From positions 1 to 9,126 of the forward strand of contig JASLIE010000146.1 of the NCBI GenBank assembly GCA_030152985.1: a stretch of 9,126 nt of DNA, read 5' to 3'. The position numbers were made by a program, and so were the translations under genes. Numbering within the stretch: the first letter of the stretch is position 1; the number at the start of each line of letters is the position of its first letter. The stretch comes from Bacillaceae bacterium (lineage in GTDB: Bacteria; Bacillota; Bacilli; Bacillales; Amphibacillaceae). The notes under the pieces were generated by a model. That model worked only from the letters and a program-made list of their open reading frames with translations, was not told the DNA's origin and ran no database searches. This document shows positions 1 to 7,175 of this stretch, piece after piece.

Positions 1-689
1 AGCTAGGTGGCCATGCACCTGTCATTGTGTATAAGGATGCTGATCTTGACTTTGCAGTTAAACAAACAATTGCAACAAAGTTTAGAAATGCAGGACAAAC
101 CTGTGTCTGTGCAAATCGGATCTTAGTCCATGAAGATATTCTTGATGCGTTTACTGACAAACTCATTGAGGCGAGTAATAAGTTGCGTGTCGGAAATGGT
201 TTTAATGAGGTAGATATTGGGCCAATCATTAATGAGGCAAGTTATCAAAAGATTATGGCGCAAATTACTGATGCTATCGAAAAAGGCGCAGAAGTTGTCG
301 CAGGTGGTAAGGGCTTAACTGAGGAAAAGTCCGGTTACTTCATCGAGCCAACGATTTTAAAAGATGTGAATTTAGAGATGGATATTATGCATAAAGAAAC
401 CTTTGGTCCGGTTGCACCCGTCATTGGGTTTAAGACTAAGGAAGAAGCCGTTGAAATTGCTAATGACACGCCTTTTGGTTTGGCTGCCTATTTCTTTACA
501 AATGACTATAAGGTTGGTACTTATTTTAGCGAGGCGCTTACTTATGGAATTATCGGTTGGAATGATGGGGGTCCTTCAGCTGCTCATGTTCCCTTTGGTG
601 GTATGAAAGAAAGCGGACTCGGACGTGAGGGCGGTCAAGAAGGGATAGAGGCTTATTTAGAAACAAAGTATATTTCGATTGGTTTATAA
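1..689 (+). CDS. gabD: NAD(P)-dependent aldehyde dehydrogenase, succinate-semialdehyde dehydrogenase type (3' part)
   Basis: This is the C-terminal half of an aldehyde dehydrogenase, which oxidises an aldehyde to its acid with NAD(P)+ in the cytoplasm. The frame is open to the left edge. From base 3 it reads [16 protein letters not shown], the ELGG motif whose general-base Glu codon is cut by the edge. The GTG at 27 is therefore an internal valine, not a start. The catalytic cysteine is in GQTCVCANR (codon 102-104). The tail carries the [15 protein letters not shown] block and ends KYISIGL. About 229 residues are visible against a usual 450-490. The [13 protein letters not shown] stretch and the C-terminal block fit succinate-semialdehyde dehydrogenases (4-aminobutyrate breakdown) best. 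Substrate is inferred from this resemblance, and a glutarate-semialdehyde or general aldehyde enzyme is possible. The gene ends in the terminator at 693-730. Confidence 0.88.
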   Translation, partial: LGGHAPVIVYKDADLDFAVKQTIATKFRNAGQTCVCANRILVHEDILDAFTDKLIEASNKLRVGNGFNEVDIGPIINEASYQKIMAQITDAIEKGAEVVAGGKGLTEEKSGYFIEPTILKDVNLEMDIMHKETFGPVAPVIGFKTKEEAVEIANDTPFGLAAYFFTNDYKVGTYFSEALTYGIIGWNDGGPSAAHVPFGGMKESGLGREGGQEGIEAYLETKYISIGL

Positions 690-692
690 TAA

Positions 693-730
693 AAAAAGTC
701 ATGCTTATCAATAGATAAGCATGACTTTTT
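693..730. terminator. Bidirectional rho-independent terminator between convergent genes
   Basis: A perfect 17-bp inverted repeat (693-709 with 714-730) encloses a 4-base AATA loop. The outer five pairs are A:T, so each strand ends the hairpin in a T run. It starts a few bases after the aldehyde dehydrogenase stop codon and ends 2 bases before the stop codon of the convergent pepQ-like gene, so it can end transcripts from both sides. Confidence 0.93.
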
Positions 731-732
731 AT

Positions 733-1839
733 TTATTTAATTTCAATTAACTGATCTTTAGGGAAAGTTGTGAGGACTTGAACGTCTCCTTGTTCGTTAA
801 TATAGACATTATCTTCAATCCGCACGCCGCCGAATCCAGGAATGTAAATACCCGGTTCAATTGTAAAGAGTAAGCCTGTTTCAGCATGGTCTTGGTTTTC
901 AGCATGAACAGAAGGGGCCTCATGTACTTCAATACCAAGTCCGTGTCCGACTCGGTTATGGAAGTAATCACCATAGCCTGCTTCATGAATGACCTGACGT
1001 GCAGCAAGGTCAAATTCTTTCATTTGTGCACCAACTTTGACGGCCCGGATACCCGCTTGATTCGACTTTAAGACAATGTCATAGATTTCCTTTTGCTTTT
1101 CACTCGCTTCACCAAGGACAAATGTGCGGGTAATATCAGAAACATAACCGTCTTTAATCACACCCATATCAATCAGTAAAAAGTCGCCTGCTTCAATTTT
1201 ACGCTCATCCGGGCTGCCGTGTGGCAGTGCTGACTTTGGTCCGCTGAGTACAATTGTTGTAAATGAGGGACCATCTGCACCAAATTTTCGCATGAGAAAT
1301 TCAAGTTCTGCTGTGACCTCAGCTTCAGTCATACCGACTTTAATTTTCTTAAGGCCTGCTTCAAGTACTTCTTCGATAATTTTAATGGCTGTTTGTGATT
1401 TTTTAATTTCATTGGCCGATTTTTTCATCCGTTGCGCGTCGATTTGCGCTTGAATGTCAAATAAGCTTGGTGTCTTGAAGATTTCATTTAGTCCTTCAAG
1501 TCTAGCAACAGTGACAGCATTTTTTTCGATAGCTAGACTTTTGATCGGTCCATTAATTTCTTTTTTGACAAGATCAAAAGGATTGACCGCATCTGATATT
1601 GGAATGATATTTTGAATAATTGAATCTTGTTTAGCAATCTCAGCATCTAATTCAGGGACAAAAAAGTATTCTTTGTCTTCTTTTGTGTCAATCATTAAAC
1701 TTAAGAAACGTTCATGAGGGTCGGTGTTAAAACCCGTATAATAAAATACATTAGGCGGATAGGTAATCATTGCTAAATCAATCTTTTCTTCTTTAAGATA
1801 AGTTTTTAATTTATTTAGTCGTGTGTGAATCTCAGTCAT
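733..1839 (-). CDS. pepQ: Xaa-Pro dipeptidase / aminopeptidase, M24 family
   Basis: A cytoplasmic metallopeptidase of 368 residues that cleaves Xaa-Pro bonds, probably dipeptides. Residues 1 to about 135 form the creatinase-type N-terminal domain. Residues 145-360 form the pita-bread catalytic domain. All five expected metal ligands are visible: D224 (LLIDMG), D235 (SDITRT), H299 (VGHGLG), E328 (TIEPG) and E342 (RIEDN). H207 (LPHG) and H306 (EVHEAPS) are the usual extra active-site histidines. The length matches Bacillus PepQ-type enzymes (about 350-365 residues). No signal peptide is seen. The ATG overlaps the end of the bmrD-like gene by 8 bases and has a good ribosome binding site (AAGGAG, near 1848-1853), so it is the last gene of the exporter operon. 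The protein has no cysteine. Exact substrate preference, dipeptide or longer peptide, cannot be read from sequence. Confidence 0.93.
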   Translation of the reverse strand: MTEIHTRLNKLKTYLKEEKIDLAMITYPPNVFYYTGFNTDPHERFLSLMIDTKEDKEYFFVPELDAEIAKQDSIIQNIIPISDAVNPFDLVKKEINGPIKSLAIEKNAVTVARLEGLNEIFKTPSLFDIQAQIDAQRMKKSANEIKKSQTAIKIIEEVLEAGLKKIKVGMTEAEVTAELEFLMRKFGADGPSFTTIVLSGPKSALPHGSPDERKIEAGDFLLIDMGVIKDGYVSDITRTFVLGEASEKQKEIYDIVLKSNQAGIRAVKVGAQMKEFDLAARQVIHEAGYGDYFHNRVGHGLGIEVHEAPSVHAENQDHAETGLLFTIEPGIYIPGFGGVRIEDNVYINEQGDVQVLTTFPKDQLIEIK

Positions 1840-3853
1840 TTATAGGCTCCTTTTTTAGTTTTTGCATATCAAACATATATTTATAAATACCACCTGCTTT
1901 GATCAGGTCTTGATGTTTACCTGACTCTTTAATGACGCCTTGGTCTAAGACGAAAATCTCATCAGCATCTTGAATCGTTGAAAGTCGGTGAGCAATAATC
2001 AAAGTTGTTCGTCCCTCTTTAAGTACGTCTAGGGCTTTTTGAATCATAATTTCTGTTTCTGTATCAATATTAGCTGTTGCTTCATCGAGAATCAGGATAG
2101 CAGGGTCAAAAGCAAGTGCTCGGGCAAAGGAGATAAGCTGCCTTTGTCCTAGCGAAAAGGTGCTGCCACCTTCTGTTACAATTGTATCATATTGTTTGGG
2201 CAGCTTTTCGATAAAGCTATCAGCACCAATCATTTGGAGTGCTTTCATCGCCTGTTCGCGTGTGATGCGTGAGTCGTTCATAGTGACATTTGAAAGAATG
2301 GTTCCTGTAAAGAGAAAGGGATCTTGTAAGACAATCCCCATATGACTTCTTACTTGCTGTCTGGAATACATTTGTGTATCGATGCCGTCGATTAAAACCC
2401 GTCCCTTTTGTGGGTCGTAGAAGCGGAAGAGCAGGTTCATAATGGTACTTTTCCCTGATCCTGTATGACCGACAAAGGCGGCTGTGTTTCCTGCTGGAAT
2501 GGTAAAGTTAAGTTTTTTCAAGACAGTTTGCTTGCCGTCATATGAAAAACTTAAGTTATCAAAGGTCACCTCGCCCTTATAGCGTTTAATTTTTTCAGTG
2601 TGTACTTTTTCACCCTTCTCATCGAGTAAGGTAAAGACGCGACTCCCTGCAACACGTGCTTGCTCAATGATTGGTAATTGATTGACAATTTGAGCGACAG
2701 GTTCAAAGAGCCGAGTAATATAGTCAACAAGCGCATATAAGAGTCCGATTGAAATGACCTGATCAGGCTGCATCGAGAGCAGACCGAAGTGCCAGATAAA
2801 AGCAATTAAAGTTAAGTTCTTTAAGACGTTAACTAAATTATGTGATGTAAATGCATTGAGCTGGAGTAGTTTCCGCTGATAAGTAAAATGTTTCTTGTTT
2901 AAGACTTCAAATTCTTTTTGCATGCCTTTATTTTGTTTAAACGCACGAATCACAGACATGCCTTGAATGGCTTCACTAATCTTACTGTTGATCTGACTCA
3001 GTGTTGAACGAATGACCTGGTTATAGCGCGTTCCGTATACCTTATATAAGCTGACCCAAGCAAAAATAATTGGAATGAGTAGCAAGGTAAAAAGTGCAAT
3101 CCGTGTATTCAATAAAAAGAGTGCTAGAATAATTCCAACCATGTAAATGACACTTGAGATGACAATAGATAAAACACGTTCATACAAGTCGCGAATCGCC
3201 TCTGTATCGTTTGTGACACGTGAGACAATGCTACCGGCAGGGTGTTTGACAAAGTAATCAATAGGCAGCCTTTGCACATGCTTAAATAAATCATTACGCA
3301 TCTGTCTGACAATCAGATTGGCTGATTTTTGAAGTAGATAAGTTTCAAAATAACGAAAAATACTAGCAAAAAAGAGTAGAAGCAGATAAATGCCTAGCCA
3401 AATAAAAATGGGTTTTTTATCAAATTTAAAAAACTCATAGATTTCTTTATCAGTTAGCTTGGTGGCTGGAAATTCACTTACGCGTCCGTCTTTTGAGATG
3501 CTAACTGAATGAGCGTGAGCCGTTCGCTTGCCTTCGGTTGCTGCGCGACCTTCTAAAAGGTAATAAGCACTCTCAATCTGTAAAATGGTCACTTCTTGCA
3601 AGACTTCTTGCTCTTCTAGACGGTCAGAGCGAATGAAATAACGGTCTTTGTATGCAATGTCAGAGGACGAAGCATCGACCTCACTCCAGCTGCCTTCAAC
3701 AGCAATAATGTGCTTGTCGATAATAATTTTCGCAATAAAGGGACCTGTTAGCTCCAGGGCAACAGAGAAGATGAGAAAGACAATCCCTAAGAAAATAAGC
3801 TTTTTAAAGCGCATAGCATAATCAAAGAGGCGTCGTTCAGTTGTTTTATTCAT
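1832..3853 (-). CDS. bmrD: BmrD-like subunit of a heterodimeric multidrug ABC exporter (permease fused to ATPase)
   Basis: An ABC half-transporter of 673 residues, the same length as I recall for Bacillus subtilis BmrD (YheH). A first membrane segment (about 18-40) is followed by an insertion of roughly 100 polar residues (about 50-147). Further membrane segments lie near 148-166, 228-249, 251-270, 340-360 and 366-385. The large polar insertion between segments 1 and 2 is the extracellular domain typical of BmrD. The nucleotide-binding domain covers about 428-660: Walker A GHTGSGKST 462-470, Q-loop Q510, signature FSLGQ 566-570 (degenerate against LSGGQ), Walker B LILD 587-590 with catalytic E591, and switch H622. 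The catalytic Glu with a degenerate signature marks this as the partner providing the working ATP-site Walker motifs. The ATG overlaps the bmrC-like stop by 8 bases and has ribosome binding site AGAGGTGA at 3860-3867. Drug substrates are not predictable. LmrD-type naming is an alternative. Confidence 0.93.
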   Translation of the reverse strand: MNKTTERRLFDYAMRFKKLIFLGIVFLIFSVALELTGPFIAKIIIDKHIIAVEGSWSEVDASSSDIAYKDRYFIRSDRLEEQEVLQEVTILQIESAYYLLEGRAATEGKRTAHAHSVSISKDGRVSEFPATKLTDKEIYEFFKFDKKPIFIWLGIYLLLLFFASIFRYFETYLLQKSANLIVRQMRNDLFKHVQRLPIDYFVKHPAGSIVSRVTNDTEAIRDLYERVLSIVISSVIYMVGIILALFLLNTRIALFTLLLIPIIFAWVSLYKVYGTRYNQVIRSTLSQINSKISEAIQGMSVIRAFKQNKGMQKEFEVLNKKHFTYQRKLLQLNAFTSHNLVNVLKNLTLIAFIWHFGLLSMQPDQVISIGLLYALVDYITRLFEPVAQIVNQLPIIEQARVAGSRVFTLLDEKGEKVHTEKIKRYKGEVTFDNLSFSYDGKQTVLKKLNFTIPAGNTAAFVGHTGSGKSTIMNLLFRFYDPQKGRVLIDGIDTQMYSRQQVRSHMGIVLQDPFLFTGTILSNVTMNDSRITREQAMKALQMIGADSFIEKLPKQYDTIVTEGGSTFSLGQRQLISFARALAFDPAILILDEATANIDTETEIMIQKALDVLKEGRTTLIIAHRLSTIQDADEIFVLDQGVIKESGKHQDLIKAGGIYKYMFDMQKLKKEPIND

Positions 3854-5600
3854 CTTGCATCACCTCTTCATCTTCAAGTTGCTGCTGCATAAATTGTTCA
3901 TAGTACCAGCCTTTTACTTGCATGAGCTGATCATGGTTTCCTTCTTCAATGATCCGGCCGTCTTCAATAACTAAAATATGATCGGCATGCGTGACAGCAG
4001 AAAGACGATGGGCTGAGATAAGGCTGGTCTTATCTTGGCGTTCAGTACGGATATGTTCGATAATTTTAGCTTCCGTATCGCCATCAACAGCAGAAAGGGA
4101 GTCATCAAGAATTAAAATATCAGGATCTTTAATAAAGGCGCGGGCGAGTGCGACTCTTTGCTGCTGACCGCCTGAGAGTGTGACACCACTTTCACCAACA
4201 AGTGTATCTAAGCCGTCAGGGAATTCGAGCAAATCATTTAGGAAATGTGCTTTTTCTAAGCTGTCATAAATTTCTTCATCACTTGCATGAGCTTTTCCGA
4301 ACTGAATATTTTCTCGAATCGTTTTAGAAAACAAGACTTGATCCTGTGGTACATACCCAATTAATTCATGGATATTTCCGCTAGCAATATTTTTTAAATT
4401 AATATCTGAAAACAAGATTTGTCCCGTCTGATATTCGTATTCGCGTAACATTAATTTGAAGAGTGTTGTTTTACCTCCGCCTGTTTTTCCAACAATGCCA
4501 AGTGTTTGGCCGCGCTTAATCTTAAAGGAAATATCTTTAAGCTGTTTTTCTTTGCTCCCTGGGTAGGCGAAACTAAGTCCTTTAAATTCGATTGACTCAA
4601 CACAATCTAAGTGTTCAGGTGATTCAATATCTTTAACATCGGCTTCATAATTTAAGGTGTGATTGACCCGGTCGAGGGATGCATTTCCACGCTGGAGAAT
4701 ATTAATTAACTCTCCAACAGCAAACATCGGCCAAATTAACATACCTAAATAAACATTAAAAGTGACAAGGTCACCAAGGGTTAATTGACTCTCAAAAACT
4801 AACATCGCTCCGTAACCAAGACCAATGACATAGGAAATACCGACAAGTAACTGCATGGTTGGTTCAAAGAGTGCGTCGATTTTTGTGACTTCCATATTCT
4901 TTTTATAAACGTCTTCAGTTAAGTCGCTGAAGCGATCGATTTCGTGTTCTTCTTGTACATAGGCTCTAAGTGCTCTGATGCCACGAATTGATTCTAAGAC
5001 ACTATTATTCACATCCGCAAAGGCGGTTTGAGCGGTTGTGAAGCGGGCATGAATCAGCGCTCCGTACTTATTCATGATTAAGGCCATTAATGGCAGTGGG
5101 AGTAAGGCAAAAAAGGTTAGTTTCCAGCTAATTGTAAAGCCCATCATGGCAATAATCATAAACATATAAGTTGTTGAATCAATCAAGGTCAAAATACCAA
5201 AACCCGCTGTATTGGCTACGGCTTTGAGGTCATTTGTAGCACGAGCCATGAGGTCACCTGTCCGGTACTTGTCATAGAAGGTTGGAGTCATATTTAAATA
5301 ATGTTGCATTAATTGACTGCGTAAGTCCTTCTCAAGTAAAATCGCTCCAGTAAATAAAGAAATTGACCAGAGGTAGCCAAATAAATAATGAAAAAATAAA
5401 GCTAGCCCGAAGAGGGTCAATACACCATATAAAATTTGCATTGTTAAGGTTTGGTGTTGAATATGATCAATCACAAAGCCAAGCAACTTAGGTGGTACAA
5501 GTCCAATCGCGCTCGCAAGTAGGAGTGCAAGTGTTGCAAAGCTGTATCGTTTCCAATGTTGTTTAAAAAAACCACTTAATTTTCCGAGGACAGCAAACAT
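3846..5600 (-). CDS. bmrC: BmrC-like subunit of a heterodimeric multidrug ABC exporter (permease fused to ATPase)
   Basis: An ABC half-transporter of 584 residues, first gene of the minus-strand operon. The membrane domain occupies roughly 18-310, with hydrophobic segments near 20-44, 56-80, 134-157, 160-177, 249-269 and 277-297. It lacks the large extracellular insertion of its partner. The ATPase domain (about 337-565) has Walker A GKTGGGKTT 371-379, Q-loop Q419, canonical signature LSGGQ 475-479, Walker B LILD 496-499 and switch H531. D500 takes the place of the catalytic Glu. This Asp is the known mark of the non-catalytic site in BmrC/LmrC-type subunits. With the degenerate signature of the neighbouring gene product it predicts one dead and one active ATP site in the dimer. 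The ATG at 5600 follows AGAAGG about 8 bases upstream. Six helices plus ATPase and the partner gene downstream make the pairing secure; the exported compounds are unknown. Confidence 0.93.
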   Translation of the reverse strand: MFAVLGKLSGFFKQHWKRYSFATLALLLASAIGLVPPKLLGFVIDHIQHQTLTMQILYGVLTLFGLALFFHYLFGYLWSISLFTGAILLEKDLRSQLMQHYLNMTPTFYDKYRTGDLMARATNDLKAVANTAGFGILTLIDSTTYMFMIIAMMGFTISWKLTFFALLPLPLMALIMNKYGALIHARFTTAQTAFADVNNSVLESIRGIRALRAYVQEEHEIDRFSDLTEDVYKKNMEVTKIDALFEPTMQLLVGISYVIGLGYGAMLVFESQLTLGDLVTFNVYLGMLIWPMFAVGELINILQRGNASLDRVNHTLNYEADVKDIESPEHLDCVESIEFKGLSFAYPGSKEKQLKDISFKIKRGQTLGIVGKTGGGKTTLFKLMLREYEYQTGQILFSDINLKNIASGNIHELIGYVPQDQVLFSKTIRENIQFGKAHASDEEIYDSLEKAHFLNDLLEFPDGLDTLVGESGVTLSGGQQQRVALARAFIKDPDILILDDSLSAVDGDTEAKIIEHIRTERQDKTSLISAHRLSAVTHADHILVIEDGRIIEEGNHDQLMQVKGWYYEQFMQQQLEDEEVMQDE

Positions 5601-5625
5601 AGTCTACCTTCTTTCCAGATTGTTA

Positions 5626-5654
5626 ATTAATGATTATACACGATAGTATGTAAA
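5626..5654 (-). promoter_or_regulatory. Candidate promoter for the bmrC-bmrD-pepQ operon
   Basis: On the minus strand TTTACA (5649-5654) lies 17 bases from ATTAAT (5626-5631), a fair sigma-A-like pair ahead of the bmrC-like start at 5600. A perfect TATAAT (5633-5638), preceded by TG, lies inside the spacer but has no good -35 at the right distance. Either could be the true -10, so the assignment is tentative. Confidence 0.4.
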
Positions 5655-5655
5655 G

Positions 5656-5680
5656 ATTATATTATAATAGATGGTATACT
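5656..5680 (+). promoter_or_regulatory. Candidate -10 elements for the phnA-like gene in the divergent intergenic region
   Basis: On the + strand there is a perfect TATAAT (5663-5668) and, downstream, TGGTATACT (5672-5680), which fits an extended -10. Neither has a convincing -35. The first TATAAT is half of a 13-base palindrome (5656-5668), so the same motif also appears on the minus strand. Using the second -10 would give a leader of only about 15 bases, just enough to include the AAGGGG ribosome binding site (5688-5693). Confidence 0.35.
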
Positions 5681-5701
5681 AAAGAAAAAGGGGTTGTAAA
5701 T

Positions 5702-6040
5702 ATGAGTCAGTTTCCAGTTTGTCCAGAATGTCAGTCAGATTTAACTTATTTAGATGGAGCACTCTATGTTTGTCCAATGTGTGGGCATGAATGGTCAGAA
5801 GCAAGTGAAGAAGTTTTAGAAGCGGGACCTGTCTATCGTGATGCCTATGGGAATGAGTTAAATGATGGCGATGATATTACGGTGATTAAAGATTTAAAAA
5901 TCAAAGGTGCAAAAGAAGTCGTTAAACAAGGTAGCATTGTCAAAGACATTCGTTTAATTGATGAGGATCATGATATTGACTGTAAGGTGCCAGGAATAGG
6001 TCCCATGAAGTTAAAATCAGAATTCGTTAAGAAACTTTAA
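5702..6040 (+). CDS. yjdM: PhnA/YjdM-family zinc-ribbon protein
   Basis: A small cytoplasmic protein of 112 residues. The N-terminus is a zinc ribbon with two Cys pairs, CPEC (C7, C10) and CPMC (C24, C27). The rest (about 43-112) is the compact C-terminal PhnA domain, with LNDGDD, KDLKIKG and the ending LKSEFVKKL typical of the family. Length is normal for the family (about 110). The family was named for its place near the Escherichia coli phosphonate genes, but its biochemical role is unsettled. It is not the unrelated phosphonoacetate hydrolase also called PhnA. No phosphonate transport or C-P lyase gene is nearby, which argues against a phosphonate role here. The ATG is 8 bases after AAGGGG. 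It probably shares a transcript with the flavin monooxygenase gene 54 bases downstream. Confidence 0.92.
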   Translation: MSQFPVCPECQSDLTYLDGALYVCPMCGHEWSEASEEVLEAGPVYRDAYGNELNDGDDITVIKDLKIKGAKEVVKQGSIVKDIRLIDEDHDIDCKVPGIGPMKLKSEFVKKL

Positions 6041-6041
6041 A

Positions 6042-6092
6042 CTTCCATATGTTAAACTGTTCGAATGACAGCTTATATGGAAGGAGTTTTTT
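6042..6092 (+). promoter_or_regulatory. Intergenic hairpin that pairs the downstream ribosome binding site
   Basis: A 9-bp perfect inverted repeat, CTTCCATAT (6042-6050) and ATATGGAAG (6075-6083), spans the gap between the two + strand genes. A short inner helix is possible: CTGT 6057-6060 with ACAG 6068-6071. The right arm contains most of the GGAAGGAG ribosome binding site (6079-6086) of the TTG-started gene. Six T follow at 6087-6092. It may be a weak terminator after the phnA-like gene, a translation brake on the next gene, or both. The repeat is seen; any function is inferred. Confidence 0.55.
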
Positions 6093-6094
6093 AA

Positions 6095-7114
6095 TTGACA
6101 ATTAAATTAAGTATTCTCGAACAAGCACAAGTCTCAGAGAATCAATCAATTAAAGAAACATTTGATTATACAGTCAAGCTTGCTGAACAAGCTGAAGCCT
6201 TAGGTTTTGAGCGTTTTTGGGTGGCAGAGCATCATAGTTCTGATAAATTAGTGAGTTCATCCCCTGAAATTTTAATGGCTCATTTAGCTGCAAAAACAAA
6301 TCGGATCCGAATTGGTTCAGGTGGGATTATGTTACCTCACTATAGCGCCTATAAGGTTGCTGAGAATATTCGCTTACTGGAGTTAATGTATCCGGGACGG
6401 ATTGATGTTGGTCTCGGGCGTGCACCAGGTGGAAATCATTTATCGAACTTTGCCCTGCGTGATGGGAGTCCGCGTCAGTATGATCCATTTGCTGAACAGA
6501 TCCAAGATTTAAGATTGTATTTGAAGGGTGAGCTTCCGCGAAATCATCAGTATGCGGGTTTGATTGCAGCACCAGATATTAGCGAAAAGCCTGCCCTTTG
6601 GATGCTAGGTTCAAGTCCGCATTCGGCTGTGCTTGCCGCTCAAGAAGGCCTACCTTATATGTATGCTCAGTTTATTAGTGGGAATCAAATCGTCGGCACA
6701 CAGGCAGCGCAAATCTATCATGAAAACTTTAATCATGCGAGTGGTGAGGTAAATCGTGCTGAAAATGCAGTAAGTATTTTCTTTGCTTGTGGTGAAACAG
6801 AGGAAGAAGCGGAGCGGATAGCAAGTTCATTTGATCTCGCTATGCTCATGCTTGAGAAGGGTGAGTCAAGTAAGGGAACGCCTTCACCGGAAACAATCCG
6901 TAACTATCAATTAACCGCAAGTGATAGGGCACGGATTAAGGATAATCGTTCACGGATTATTGTTGGAACAAAGGAATCGGCTCGGAAGCAGATAGAAGCT
7001 TTAGCGCATGCCTACGGGGCAAAAGAAGTCATGCTTGCGATGATTACTTATGATTATGAAGATAAATTAACTTCTTACCGGTTAATTGCTGAAGAAATGT
7101 TAAATCAAAATTAA
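6095..7114 (+). CDS. LLM-class flavin-dependent oxidoreductase (bacterial luciferase-like monooxygenase)
   Basis: A cytoplasmic TIM-barrel protein of 339 residues, full length for the MsnO8-type subgroup of luciferase-like monooxygenases, which use reduced flavin (FMNH2) and O2. Recognisable blocks are the start KLSILEQAQV (4-13), FWVAEHH (41-47), IRIGSGGIMLPHYSAYKVAE (71-90), GRIDVGLGRAPGG (101-113), LGSSPHSA (171-178) and IIVGT (288-292). The start is TTG at 6095. It sits 8 bases after GGAAGGAG (6079-6086), and the protein begins exactly where family members begin. The next in-frame ATG is at residue 61, too late. There is no partner beta subunit or reductase gene here, so it is not a light-producing luciferase. 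The substrate is unknown. It likely shares a transcript with the PhnA-like gene and ends at the terminator at 7115-7172. Confidence 0.92.
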   Translation: MTIKLSILEQAQVSENQSIKETFDYTVKLAEQAEALGFERFWVAEHHSSDKLVSSSPEILMAHLAAKTNRIRIGSGGIMLPHYSAYKVAENIRLLELMYPGRIDVGLGRAPGGNHLSNFALRDGSPRQYDPFAEQIQDLRLYLKGELPRNHQYAGLIAAPDISEKPALWMLGSSPHSAVLAAQEGLPYMYAQFISGNQIVGTQAAQIYHENFNHASGEVNRAENAVSIFFACGETEEEAERIASSFDLAMLMLEKGESSKGTPSPETIRNYQLTASDRARIKDNRSRIIVGTKESARKQIEALAHAYGAKEVMLAMITYDYEDKLTSYRLIAEEMLNQN

Positions 7115-7172
7115 AAAAAGCATCGTTTAGTCGATTGGTTGATAAGAATAACCAGACTAAGCGATGCTTTTT
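7115..7172. terminator. Bidirectional rho-independent terminator between convergent operons
   Basis: The arms 7115-7132 and 7155-7172 form an 18-bp stem with one G-U wobble on the + strand transcript. The outer five pairs are A:T, giving T runs on both strands. Inside, TGGTT (7136-7140) and AACCA (7150-7154) add a second short helix past a GAT bulge. It begins right after the monooxygenase stop codon and ends 3 bases before the stop codon of the convergent IsdG-like gene. Confidence 0.92.
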
Positions 7173-7175
7173 ATT

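Noticed and set aside
27..689. GTG at 27 as the start of the aldehyde dehydrogenase gene
   Set aside because: The frame continues to the left edge and encodes the conserved LGGHAP motif upstream of 27, so the gene is cut by the window, not short.
3590..3616. Repeated ACTTCTTGC in the bmrD-like gene as a regulatory direct repeat
   Set aside because: It lies inside the coding region and encodes a repeated Gln-Glu-Val, so chance repetition of codons explains it.
4101..4106. D500 in the bmrC-like Walker B as an inactivating mutation or sequencing error
   Set aside because: Asp at this position is the normal state of BmrC/LmrC-type subunits, and the partner carries the matching degenerate signature.
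5702..6040. Phosphonoacetate hydrolase, from the gene name PhnA
   Set aside because: The zinc ribbon and the 112-residue length belong to the YjdM family; phosphonoacetate hydrolase is a much larger, unrelated enzyme.
6327..6572. 81-codon open frame on the minus strand inside the monooxygenase gene
   Set aside because: It lies wholly inside a well-conserved gene, resembles no family I know, and has no ribosome binding site evidence. Similar short frames inside the exporter, peptidase and permease genes were rejected for the same reason.
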